From assembly GCA_016869675.1 (NCBI GenBank), contig VGDP01000027.1:1-43088 (forward strand): DNA of 43,088 bases, read 5' to 3'. The notes under the pieces are model-generated. The model ran no database searches. It worked only from the letters and a program-made list of their open reading frames with translations, and had not been told where the DNA came from. The stretch is from Alphaproteobacteria bacterium. Its GTDB lineage: Bacteria > Pseudomonadota > Alphaproteobacteria > SP197. Shown here piece by piece: positions 24,897 to 33,079 of the stretch (the first letter of the stretch is position 1; each line of letters starts with the position of its first letter). The position numbers and the translations under genes are program-made.

Positions 24897-26912
24897 TTAG
24901 ACCAGATCGCGGGGCATACGCACGGATTCGCTGCGCGCGGCGATGCGCCGACCGTCCTCGAAGGCGTCGAGTTCGGCGTGGATGAGGAAAGCGTCGCGCG
25001 TGGTGGTCAGGGTCGTGCGCGATTCGTGCACCACGTCCCAATCGGCGCGTCGGTAGCTGAAGCGGTAGACCACCTCGGCCACGGCGCCGTCGGGATCGTC
25101 GGCGTGGACGCGGAACAGCTCGCGCCGCCACGAGCCGTACTCCAGGTCGATGTCCTCGATGCGCACGCGCCCGGTGTCGAAGATCACCTCGCACTCGGTC
25201 GCGCCGGTAGCCACGAGGCGGCGGACGACCTGGCTGGCGCGGCCAGGCTCGATCTGGCTCGCGCGCATGGCGGGGCCCTGCTCGGGCGGCTGGAAGCGGA
25301 CGGCCGCGTCCTCGGGGCGTGGCGCGCGCACCGGCAGGGCCAGGCGCGAGGAACCGGCGAAGACCGTCAGCGTCACCGGCTCGGGCGTCGGCCAGGCGAT
25401 CGGCCAGTACGCGCTGGACAGCGCGACGCGAATGCGGTGCCCGGCGGGGAAGCGGTGCGCGACGTCGCCGAGCGCCACGCGCACGGTCATGCGCCGCCCG
25501 GGCTCGACCGGCTTGGGCGCCGCGTGGCCATCGCGGTGGGTCAGGTTCAAGAGACCGTAGGTGACGCGCGCCGAGGAGCCATCGGGCGCCACGTCCAGAA
25601 GCCGCGCGGCGACCATGGCGACCGGGCGGTCCGCCGCCACCTCCAGCGTGAGGACCGGCGCGCCCAGGATCGCGAGCGGCGCCGCCAGCGGCGCGCTGTC
25701 GAACACCAGCGACCCGGCGTCGTCGATGCGCTGGTCGGTCGGCAGGTCGGTGCCGGTGCCGTGGCCGCACCACTCGCCGCCGGCCTGGCCGGTGTCCTGC
25801 GGCGAACGTACGGTCAGCGCGACCTCGGGACCGGGCCGGTCGGTCAGACCGCGCGCGTCGAGAACGAGCTCGAGCGGGGCGCGGCCGTCGGTCGGCGGCC
25901 ACACGGGCTCGGCGACCCACTGGCCCGAGCGCTCGGCGTAGCCGGGCCGCGGCGGATCCCAATCGTGCAGGAAGGCGCGCAGCATCGGCTCGGCCATGAT
26001 CCCCGTGTCGCGGCCCTTCAGCCAGTGGTCCCACCAGCGCAGCATCTCCTGCAGGATGCCGACGGCGGGACCGGGCAGTCCCTCGTGGCCCCAGAAATGC
26101 GCCCACGCGCCGATGATCGCCTGGCGCGGCACGCTGAGCCCCGCCAGCAGGCGCGGTATGGCGTTGGTGTAGGAATCAGCCCAGCCGCCCAGCAGCATCA
26201 CCGGGCACGCGATGGCGCCGTAGTCCTCGCAGACCGAACCGTGCGCCCAGTAGGCGTCGCGCCGCTGGTGGCCGAGCCAAGTGGCCAGGAACACCGGCAG
26301 CGCGTCGAGCCGCCGCCGCCACGCTTCGCGCCAGCCCGGGCCCACCACCGCCGGGTCGGGCGGCGCGGCGGCACGGCCCCACATGGTCGCGGCCCACGAG
26401 AAGTTGTCGCCCAGCACGCAGCCGCCCATGTAGTGCACGTCGTCGGCGTAGCGATCGTCGGTCGAGCAGCAGCTGACGATCGCGGCCAGCGCTGGCGGCC
26501 GGCGCGCGGCGACCTGCAGGCTGTTGAAGCCGCCCCACGAGATGCCCATCATGCCAACCTTGCCGGTGCACCAGGGCTGGCGCGCCATCCAGGCGATGAC
26601 CTCGAGCGCGTCATCATGCTCCTGCACCGTGTACTCGTCGGTCAGCAGGCCCTCGGAATCGCCCGATCCGCGCAGGTCCACACGGACGCAGGCGTAGCCG
26701 TGCCCGGCCATGTGCGCGTGCTTGGGCTCGTCGCGCGCGCGCGTGCCGTCGCGCCGGCGGTAGGGCACGTACTCCAGGATCGCCGGCACGGGATCGCGCT
26801 CGGCGTCCGCGGGCAGCCACAGGCGCGCCGCCAGGCGCACGCCGTCGGCCATGGGGATCCACTGGGTCTCGACCAAGCGCACGGCGCGCGGGAACGTTGT
26901 GACGATCTTCAC
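24897..26912 (-). CDS. CocE/NonD-family hydrolase, paralogue C
   Basis: First gene of the tandem set, 671 residues from GTG 26912, chosen because it aligns with the starts of the other three and has a GGGGG ribosome site. The longer open frame upstream adds 49 residues without similarity. Triad Ser125 (GISWGGF), Asp246 (GGWADSYTNAI), His272 (GAWAHFWG). The His block has GAW where the others have GPW, and the loop after it differs most among the four, so the pocket entrance is probably distinct. C-terminal domain LAILGAPVLTLEVAADRPVA matches the family. It is divergent from the TIM-barrel gene, so regulation may be shared through the ~150 bp gap. Confidence 0.87.
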   Translation of the reverse strand: MKIVTTFPRAVRLVETQWIPMADGVRLAARLWLPADAERDPVPAILEYVPYRRRDGTRARDEPKHAHMAGHGYACVRVDLRGSGDSEGLLTDEYTVQEHDDALEVIAWMARQPWCTGKVGMMGISWGGFNSLQVAARRPPALAAIVSCCSTDDRYADDVHYMGGCVLGDNFSWAATMWGRAAAPPDPAVVGPGWREAWRRRLDALPVFLATWLGHQRRDAYWAHGSVCEDYGAIACPVMLLGGWADSYTNAIPRLLAGLSVPRQAIIGAWAHFWGHEGLPGPAVGILQEMLRWWDHWLKGRDTGIMAEPMLRAFLHDWDPPRPGYAERSGQWVAEPVWPPTDGRAPLELVLDARGLTDRPGPEVALTVRSPQDTGQAGGEWCGHGTGTDLPTDQRIDDAGSLVFDSAPLAAPLAILGAPVLTLEVAADRPVAMVAARLLDVAPDGSSARVTYGLLNLTHRDGHAAPKPVEPGRRMTVRVALGDVAHRFPAGHRIRVALSSAYWPIAWPTPEPVTLTVFAGSSRLALPVRAPRPEDAAVRFQPPEQGPAMRASQIEPGRASQVVRRLVATGATECEVIFDTGRVRIEDIDLEYGSWRRELFRVHADDPDGAVAEVVYRFSYRRADWDVVHESRTTLTTTRDAFLIHAELDAFEDGRRIAARSESVRMPRDLV

Positions 26913-27061
26913 GGGTGACCCCCAGGGCAGCGGGCGTCGATGATGGCGGGCCGGCGCGGACGGCGTCAACGGGGCCGCACGTCCTGGATACAGAATTGCG
27001 CGCTGGATCACGCGCGCCGTTCGTGCTCCGATGACGGGTGGACGCGGCACGGGGGCCACGG
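26913..27061. promoter_or_regulatory. Divergent intergenic region of the hydrolase locus
   Basis: About 150 bp separate the divergently transcribed paralogue C and the TIM-barrel gene, so promoters for both the hydrolase-MFS-TfoX-rhomboid unit and the TIM-barrel/DUF1989 unit should lie here. An imperfect dyad CTGGATACAG at 26984-26993 might be a regulator site, but no clear -35/-10 boxes can be read. Confidence 0.35.
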
Positions 27062-27946
27062 GTGCGCCTCGGCATCTTCACCGGCTACTACGATGACCCG
27101 CTCGAGACCTGCGCGGCGCGCATCGCCGCCGCCGGCTTCGACCTGGTGCAGCTCGACTTCAAGTTCCCCGACATCGCGACGACGACCGAGGCGATCACGT
27201 CGGACGCCTGCGCGCGCATCCGCCAGGCCTTCGCCACGCGCGGCATCGGCTTCGCCGCCGTCTCGGGTTACGTCAACCTGGTGGCGCCCCAGGCGGCGCG
27301 CAAACGCGCCACGCGCGACCGTCTGGCGCGCATCCTGGCGCTGGCGCCCGAGCTCGGCTCGCCCTTCGTGGTCACCGAGACCGGGACCAAGCACCCGGAG
27401 GACGACTGGGCGCCGCACGCGGATACGGCGCGCCCCGGGGTCTACGAGGAGTTCCGCGACGAGATCGGCGCGATGGCCGAGATCGCCCACCGCCACGGCG
27501 CGGTGGTGCTGATCGAGGGCGCGGTCGGCAACGTCATCGACACGCCGGCCGCGGTGGCGCGGCTGTTCCATGACGTGCCCTCGGCCGCGCTCGGCCTGCT
27601 CATGGACCCGACCAATTTCCTCGACGCGTCGAACCTGGGCGACCAGCACCGCGTGATCGAGAGCTTGTTCGCGCCCGCCATCGCGCCGCGCGTCCACGTC
27701 GCCCACGCCAAGGACGTGCGCCGCGTCGGCCCGGACGGCGAGCGTCGCGAGCGGCACAACCACCTGCCGGTGCCCGACGCCCGCGCCGAATGGCCGGCGG
27801 CGAGCCTGGGCGCGATGGACTACGACCTCTACCTGCGCCTGCTCGCGCGCCATGACCCGGACATCGCGCTGATCCTCGAGCACATCGAGGCGACCGACGT
27901 GCCCCACGCGCGTGCCTTCGTCGAGGCGAAGCTGGGGACGAGATGA
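27062..27946 (+). CDS. Sugar-phosphate isomerase/epimerase-like TIM barrel
   Basis: Member of the AP-endonuclease-2-type TIM-barrel superfamily (xylose isomerase-like), 294 residues from the GTG at 27062 (GGGGG upstream); a GTG eight codons earlier is also possible. The metal-binding residues of the fold can be placed: Glu in VLIEGAVGNV, Asp in GLLMDPTNF, His in VHVAHAKDV and Glu in LILEHIEAT. Such proteins isomerise sugars, inositol derivatives or hydroxy-acids; nothing in the sequence fixes the substrate. Its stop overlaps the DUF1989 start (ATGA), so the two are translated together and probably act in one pathway. It is divergent from the hydrolase tandem. Confidence 0.8.
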   Translation: MRLGIFTGYYDDPLETCAARIAAAGFDLVQLDFKFPDIATTTEAITSDACARIRQAFATRGIGFAAVSGYVNLVAPQAARKRATRDRLARILALAPELGSPFVVTETGTKHPEDDWAPHADTARPGVYEEFRDEIGAMAEIAHRHGAVVLIEGAVGNVIDTPAAVARLFHDVPSAALGLLMDPTNFLDASNLGDQHRVIESLFAPAIAPRVHVAHAKDVRRVGPDGERRERHNHLPVPDARAEWPAASLGAMDYDLYLRLLARHDPDIALILEHIEATDVPHARAFVEAKLGTR

Positions 27947-28554
27947 GCGGCGTCATTGACATCACGGTCCCCGCCGGCGGCTCGTGGTCGGGCGTGGTTG
28001 CGCGCGGGAGGGTGTTGCGCGTCGTCGATCTGGAGGGGCGGCAGGGTGTGGACTTCCTGTGCTACGGGCATCCCGGCACCGAGGAGCGCTATCACGCCGC
28101 CAACACGCTCAAGAAGGCCGGTACGCTGCGCCTCACCACCGGCCACACGCTCTACTCCGACGCGGCGCGGGCGATGTTCACCGTCGTCGCCGACAGCTAC
28201 GGGCTGCACGACACCATCGCCGGCTGTTGCTCCGCGCCCTCCAACCGGCTGCTCTACGGCGTCGAGAACGTGCCCGGCTGCCGCGAGAACTTCCTGAAGG
28301 AGCTGGCGCGCCACGGCCTGGGGCGCGAATCGGTCGTCGCCAACGTCAACTTCTTCTGCGACGTGCCGGTGCACGAAGGCGGCCGGCTGGAGCCCCTGAC
28401 CTTCCGCCCGGCCACCAGCCGGCCGGGCGACCACGTGGACCTGCGCGCGGACATGGATTGCCTCGCGGTGATCTCCAACTGCCCGCAGGTCAACAACCCG
28501 TGCACGGCCGGCTCGCCGACGCCGATCCGCGTCCTGGTGATCGAGGGCGGGTGA
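27943..28554 (+). CDS. DUF1989 (urea carboxylase-associated) family protein
   Basis: A 203-residue protein with the DUF1989 fold signatures: GRVLRVVDLEGRQGVDFLCY near the start, HDTIAGCCSAPSNRLLYG in the middle, VNFFCDVPV and the C-terminal SRPGDHVDLRADMDCLAVIS followed by NCPQVNNPC. Paralogues of this family are the urea-amidolyase-associated proteins, and some act in guanidine/carboxyguanidine breakdown. The many conserved Cys/His residues suggest metal binding. Here no urea carboxylase or allophanate hydrolase is nearby, so a role outside urea metabolism is likely. Partnership with the TIM-barrel gene is indicated by the 4 bp overlap. It converges on paralogue D with 28 bp between them. 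Confidence 0.85.
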   Translation: MSGVIDITVPAGGSWSGVVARGRVLRVVDLEGRQGVDFLCYGHPGTEERYHAANTLKKAGTLRLTTGHTLYSDAARAMFTVVADSYGLHDTIAGCCSAPSNRLLYGVENVPGCRENFLKELARHGLGRESVVANVNFFCDVPVHEGGRLEPLTFRPATSRPGDHVDLRADMDCLAVISNCPQVNNPCTAGSPTPIRVLVIEGG

Positions 28555-28582
28555 AGGCACGAGCGAGGCTAGGGGCGAGGGC

Positions 28583-30616
28583 CTACATCCCGTCGCGCGG
28601 GATGGCCGAGGTCCACTCGCGGCTGAACACGCGCGCCTCGCCATCGTAGGCGTCGAGCTCGGCCACCATGTGGAACGTGGTCGCGTCCGACCACATGCGC
28701 GTGCGCGCCTTGAGCCGGATGCGCCAGTCGCCGCGCGCCATGGTGTACTCGTGCTCGATGTAATGGCTGGCGCATAGGGGATCGTCCGGATGGATCGTCA
28801 TGACCCGGTCGATGGTGTGGCCGAGCGTCAGGCCGATCTCGTCGATCAGCGTCTCGGCGGCGCCATCGAACAGGCCGCCGTCGTTGTACACGCGGTAGGC
28901 GACCTCGCCGGTCGCCAGGTCGTGGTGGATGGTGCGCTCGTAGCGCCCCGGGCGCACGGTCGTGGTCTTGAGGCGCGGCGCGCACGCGGGCGGGTCGAAG
29001 GCGCGCAGGCGGTCGTCCGCCTGGTCGGCCGCGCGCACCGGCAGCGTCACGCGGCCGGCACCGGCGAACAGCGTCAGCGTGACCGGCTGCGGGCTCGGCC
29101 AGACCAGCGGCCAGTAGGCGGTCGAGACCGCCAGCCGGATGCGATGGCCGGTGGCGAACACGTGGCTCGCGTCGTTGAGTTGCACACGGACCGTCATGCG
29201 CTGGCCGGGCACAATGGGAACCACGGTGCCGTGGTTGTCGCGGTGGGACAGGTTGGCTAGGCCGTACGTCACGCGCGCGACCTGGCCATCGGGCGCCACG
29301 TCGCACAGACGCACGGCGACGAACGCGCTCGGCCGGTCGACGGCGAGGGCCAACTCGACGACGGGCGCGCCGAGGATCGCTACGGCCTCGTCCAGCGGCG
29401 GGCCGTCGAACACCAGGCTGCCGCCGTCGTCGGCGCGCTGATCGGTCGGCATGTCGCCGACGATGGCAAAGCCCGAGAAGTCGCCGCCCGCCAGGCCCAC
29501 CGTCTCGGGCGAGCGATGGGCGAGCGCCCGCTCCGGTCCGGGCGCGTCGGCGAGTCCGTCGGCGTTGACGTGCAGGGTCCGAGGTCGGGTGCGCGGGGTT
29601 GGCCACACGGGCTCGGCGATCCAGCGGCCGGGCATGGCCGCGTGGAAGCCGGCGGGCGGCGCCCAATCCTGCTGCCAAACGCGCAGTGTGGGTTCGTCCA
29701 TCACGCCGTTGGCCTCGCCCTTCAACCAGTGGTCCCACCAGCGCTTGCATTCCTGGAGGAAGCCGATGGCGGGCCCGGGCACGCCGTCCTGCGGGTAGAG
29801 GTGCGCCCACGGCCCGACCAGGCCCTTGCGTGGCACGCTCAGGCCGGCCAGCAGGCGGAACACGGCGTTGGAGTAGCCGTCGGCCCAGCCGCCCACCGCG
29901 AACACCGGGCACTGGATGGCGCCGAAGTCCTCACAAACCGAGCCATGCTTCCAATAGCCGTCGCGCCACTGGTGCCTGAGCCACGGGTCGGGCAGGAACG
30001 GGTTCGCTTCGAGCCGTTCCAGCCACTGGGCGCGCCAGCCCTCGCCGACGATCGCCGGATCGGAGGGCCGGGCGCTGAAGATCAGCATCACCGTGCCCCA
30101 CATCAGGTTGTCGTTGAGCAGGCAGCCGCCCAGGTAGTGGATGTCATCGGCGTAACGGTCGTCGGTCGACATCACCGTGACGATGGCGCCCAGCGCCGGC
30201 GGCCGGCGCGCCGCGACCTGCAGCGCGTTGAAGCCGCCCCACGACTTGCCCATCATGCCGACCTTGCCGGTGCACCAGGGCTGCGCCGCCAGCCAGGCGA
30301 TAACCCCGAGCGCGTCGTCGTGCTCCTGCTTGGTGTACTCGTCGTGCATCAGCCCGTCGGATTCGCCCGAGCCGCGCATGTCCACGCGCACCGCGGCGTA
30401 GCCGTGGCCGGCGAACCACGGGTGCATGGCTTGGTCGCGCCCGCGCATGTAGTCGCGCTTGCGGTAGGGGATGTACTCGAGGATCGCCGGCACGGGGTTG
30501 CTCTCGGCGTCCTCGGGCAGCCAGGCGCGCGCGGCCAGCCGCGTGCCGTCGGCCAGCGGGATCCACAGGTTCTCGATGTGGCGCACGGGGCGCGGCAACG
30601 CGGTGTCGATGCGCAT
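28583..30616 (-). CDS. CocE/NonD-family hydrolase, paralogue D
   Basis: Fourth paralogue, 677 residues from ATG 30616 (GGAGGGA upstream), separated from A-C by the TIM-barrel/DUF1989 pair. Triad Ser125 (GKSWGGF), Asp246 (GGWADGYSN), His272 (GPWAHLYP), Tyr51 (YIPYRKRD). The Lys before the nucleophile is unique to this copy. The strand from 150-210 (MSTDDRYADDIHYLGGCLLNDN) is nearly the same in all four, which shows a recent common origin. C-terminal jelly roll VAILGAPVVELALAVDRPSA is intact. It is a single-gene unit, divergent from the GFA gene, so it may be expressed under different conditions from A-C. Confidence 0.88.
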   Translation of the reverse strand: MRIDTALPRPVRHIENLWIPLADGTRLAARAWLPEDAESNPVPAILEYIPYRKRDYMRGRDQAMHPWFAGHGYAAVRVDMRGSGESDGLMHDEYTKQEHDDALGVIAWLAAQPWCTGKVGMMGKSWGGFNALQVAARRPPALGAIVTVMSTDDRYADDIHYLGGCLLNDNLMWGTVMLIFSARPSDPAIVGEGWRAQWLERLEANPFLPDPWLRHQWRDGYWKHGSVCEDFGAIQCPVFAVGGWADGYSNAVFRLLAGLSVPRKGLVGPWAHLYPQDGVPGPAIGFLQECKRWWDHWLKGEANGVMDEPTLRVWQQDWAPPAGFHAAMPGRWIAEPVWPTPRTRPRTLHVNADGLADAPGPERALAHRSPETVGLAGGDFSGFAIVGDMPTDQRADDGGSLVFDGPPLDEAVAILGAPVVELALAVDRPSAFVAVRLCDVAPDGQVARVTYGLANLSHRDNHGTVVPIVPGQRMTVRVQLNDASHVFATGHRIRLAVSTAYWPLVWPSPQPVTLTLFAGAGRVTLPVRAADQADDRLRAFDPPACAPRLKTTTVRPGRYERTIHHDLATGEVAYRVYNDGGLFDGAAETLIDEIGLTLGHTIDRVMTIHPDDPLCASHYIEHEYTMARGDWRIRLKARTRMWSDATTFHMVAELDAYDGEARVFSREWTSAIPRDGM

Positions 30617-30713
30617 GGTGTCCCTCCCGCGCCGGACAGTAGCACGGCGGGGTGGCGCGGCCGCGACCCGCGACCTAAGGTTGCCGCCGGCCCGTGCCGG
30701 GGAGGGAACTGCC

Positions 30714-31148
30714 ATGCAACGAACCGCGGTCTGCACCTGCGGACAGCTGTCGGTGACCGTCGCGGGCGACCCCGCGTTCCACGGCCTGTGCAGTTGCCTG
30801 GAATGCCAGAAGCTGACCGGTAGCGCGTTCAGCTACTCCGGCTACTGGCCCAAGGAAGCGGTGCGCCGCATCGCGGGCGAGAGCAAGTCGTGGCGGCGCG
30901 GTTCCGACTCCGGGCGCTGGCTCGACCAGCACTTCTGCCCGACGTGCAGTTGCGCGGTGTTCGGCTACGCCGAGTTCGCGCCGGACATGATCAACGTCTC
31001 GATCGGCAATTTCACCGATCCCGGGTTCCCGCCACCGACTTACGCGGTGTGGAACGAGCACCGGCACCCCTGGGTCGCGCTGCCGGACGCGTGCACTAGC
31101 CGGCCGTGGCGGTCCGGCACCGAGGAGGGCGGCGATGACCAGGGCTGA
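30714..31148 (+). CDS. GFA-family (glutathione-dependent formaldehyde-activating-like) zinc protein
   Basis: A 144-residue protein of the GFA/CENP-V superfamily. The zinc-binding cysteines are all present: CTCG at residues 5-7, CSCLECQ near 26-31 and CPTCS near 78-82. Despite the family name, most members are not proven to act on formaldehyde. ATG 30714 has GGAGGGA before it. The 3' end overlaps the decarboxylase gene by 14 bp, so the two are co-translated; a link to amine or aldehyde chemistry is possible but not shown. Confidence 0.85.
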   Translation: MQRTAVCTCGQLSVTVAGDPAFHGLCSCLECQKLTGSAFSYSGYWPKEAVRRIAGESKSWRRGSDSGRWLDQHFCPTCSCAVFGYAEFAPDMINVSIGNFTDPGFPPPTYAVWNEHRHPWVALPDACTSRPWRSGTEEGGDDQG

Positions 31149-32586
31149 TCCCACCGCCACGCCGGACCAGGCGCGCCTCGAGCTAGCGCCCGAGGCGATG
31201 CGCGCCTTCGGCCACGCGGTGGTCGACGCCATCGTCGATCGCCTCGCCGACCAGGCGTCGCTCAAGGTCACCACGCGCAAGACGCGCGCCGAGCTGGACG
31301 CGCTGCTGTGGCAGGACCCGCCGGCCGGCCCGACCGACCCCAACGCCGTGCTCGCCCGCGTGGTCGAGCACGTGCTGGGCAACTGCATGATCCCGAGCCA
31401 CCCGCGCTTCTTCGCCTTCGTACCCGGGCCGTCCTCGTTCGTCGGCGCCATGGCGGACGCGCTGGTCGCCGGGTTCAACCCGTTCGCCGGCACGTGGTTC
31501 GAAAGCTCGGGCGCGGCCGAGGTCGAACTCCTGACCATCGACTGGCTTCGCCGTGCCTTCGGCCTGCCCGAGGGCGCGGGCGGCCTGTTCGTCAGCGGCG
31601 GTTCGGTCGCCAACCTGACCGCGCTGGCCGCGGCGCGCCACATGAAGCTGGCCGACCGGGTGGCCGGCGCCGTGGGCTACGGCTCGGCCCTGGTCCACGG
31701 CTCGCTCGACAAGGCGTTCCACATCCTGGGCTTCGGGCGCGAGCAGTTCCGCCGCCTGCCGGTGGGCGACGACGGCCGGCTCGTGCCGGGCACCGTGGCC
31801 GAGGCGGTCGCGGCCGACCGCGCGCGCGGGCTCAGGCCCTTCCTGATCATCGCCAACGCGGGGACCACGAACACCGGCGCCGTCGATCCGCTGCCCGCGC
31901 TGGCTGACTTGGCGGCGGCCGGAGGGCTGTGGCTGCACGTGGACGGCGCCTACGGCGCGGCGGTGGCGCTCACCGCGCGCGGCGCGGCCGCGCTCGACGG
32001 CCTGGGCCGCGCTGATTCAGTGGTGGTCGATCCGCACAAGTGGCTGTTCCAGCCCTACGAGATCGGCGCCGTTCTCGTGCGCCAGCGCGACTGGCTCAAG
32101 CGCACGTTCCAGAGCGAGGCCGACTACATGCAGGATACGGAGCCGCTCAACCGCGAGATCAACTTCTGCGACCACGGCATCCAGCTCACGCGCGGGTTTC
32201 GCGCGCTCAAGCTGTGGATGACGGTGCAGGTGCACGGCATGGACGCGATCCGCGCGGCGATCGAGCACGGGCTCGGCTTGGCCGAGCACGCCGAACAGCT
32301 GTTGCGCGCCGACCGCCGGTTCGAAGTCATGACGCCGGCCTCGCTCGGCGTCGTTACGTTCCGATACGTGGGTCAGGGCAAGGGCGCGGGCAACCTGGAT
32401 GCGCTGAACCGGGCCATCGTCGGCGCCATGATCGAGGATGGCTTCGCGCTGGCGACCTCGACCCAGGTGCGCGGCGCGACGGTGCTGCGCTTCTGCACCG
32501 TCAACCCGCGCACCAGCGAGGGCGACATGGCCGCAGTGATCGAACACATCGCGATGCTGGGCGCACGCATCGCGGACAAGAGCTAG
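31135..32586 (+). CDS. PLP-dependent group II amino-acid decarboxylase
   Basis: Removes the carboxyl group of an amino acid to give an amine; 483 residues. Group II (aromatic L-amino-acid/glutamate-type) features are present: HPRFFAFVPGPSSFVGAMAD at the substrate side, SGGSVANLTAL for phosphate binding and His189 in VHGSLDKAF that stacks on PLP. NAGTTNTGAVDPL, Asp270 in LHVDGAYGAA and the Schiff-base Lys302 in DPHKWLFQPYE complete the set. The usual HVDAAYAG is HVDGAYGA here, a modest change near the cofactor. The preferred amino acid cannot be predicted; some clade members act as amine oxidases or aldehyde synthases. ATG 31135 has GAGGAGGG upstream. Its stop overlaps that of the convergent VOC gene. 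Confidence 0.87.
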   Translation: MTRADPTATPDQARLELAPEAMRAFGHAVVDAIVDRLADQASLKVTTRKTRAELDALLWQDPPAGPTDPNAVLARVVEHVLGNCMIPSHPRFFAFVPGPSSFVGAMADALVAGFNPFAGTWFESSGAAEVELLTIDWLRRAFGLPEGAGGLFVSGGSVANLTALAAARHMKLADRVAGAVGYGSALVHGSLDKAFHILGFGREQFRRLPVGDDGRLVPGTVAEAVAADRARGLRPFLIIANAGTTNTGAVDPLPALADLAAAGGLWLHVDGAYGAAVALTARGAAALDGLGRADSVVVDPHKWLFQPYEIGAVLVRQRDWLKRTFQSEADYMQDTEPLNREINFCDHGIQLTRGFRALKLWMTVQVHGMDAIRAAIEHGLGLAEHAEQLLRADRRFEVMTPASLGVVTFRYVGQGKGAGNLDALNRAIVGAMIEDGFALATSTQVRGATVLRFCTVNPRTSEGDMAAVIEHIAMLGARIADKS

Positions 32587-33068
32587 GCGGCGGGCTTGCC
32601 GGCCTGCCAGCGGTCGAGCTTGGCGCGCGCGGTTGAGCCCGCGTGCCGCATGTGCGCGTCGTGGTCGGGACGCTTGGCGGTCAGCTCGATCACGTAGCCG
32701 TTGGGATCGCGGAAGTAGATCGAATCGATGAAGCCGTGGTCCGAGACGCCGCGCGTCTCGAGGCCCGCAGCCTTGCCCTTGGCGAACATGCGGTCCAGGT
32801 CCTCGCGCGTCACCTCCAGAGCGATGTGGAGGTCGAAGTCGTGCTGGTCCTTGAAGGCGAAGGGCATGTCCGGCGCCTCGAAGAACGCCAGGAATGAGCC
32901 ATCGTCCAGGCGATAGAACGTGTGCAACGTGCGCGTCGCACGGCCGCTCTTGGTCTCCTTGATCTCCAGCGTCTCGGCCAGCGGCAGGCCGAGGAAGTCC
33001 TCGTAGAAGCGCCGCGTCGCCTCGGAATCGCAGCAACGGTAGGCGTTGTGATGCAACCCCTTGATCAT
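32583..33068 (-). CDS. VOC-family (glyoxalase/dioxygenase fold) protein
   Basis: A 161-residue vicinal-oxygen-chelate protein with two beta-alpha-beta-beta-beta modules. Likely metal ligands are His near residue 6-7 (KGLHHNAYRC), His in DFDLHIALEV and Glu in RDPNGYVIELTA, the classic end of the second module. Family members include glyoxalase I, ring-cleavage dioxygenases and fosfomycin resistance enzymes; the DPNGYVIEL block only proves the fold. ATG 33068 is chosen for its excellent ribosome site GGAGGAAG. It is 12 bp from the glutathione S-transferase gene, so the pair could act together on glutathione adducts. Confidence 0.85.
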   Translation of the reverse strand: MIKGLHHNAYRCCDSEATRRFYEDFLGLPLAETLEIKETKSGRATRTLHTFYRLDDGSFLAFFEAPDMPFAFKDQHDFDLHIALEVTREDLDRMFAKGKAAGLETRGVSDHGFIDSIYFRDPNGYVIELTAKRPDHDAHMRHAGSTARAKLDRWQAGKPAA

Positions 33069-33079
33069 GGCTTCCTCCA

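Noticed and set aside
23321-26918. Long plus-strand frames opposite hydrolases B and C
   Set aside because: They mirror the coding strand of the paralogues and repeat because the paralogues repeat; no motifs or ribosome sites.
26984-26993. CTGGATACAG as a GntR-type operator
   Set aside because: Imperfect dyad of ten bases, no second copy and no link to a regulator next to it; kept only as a remark in the intergenic entry.
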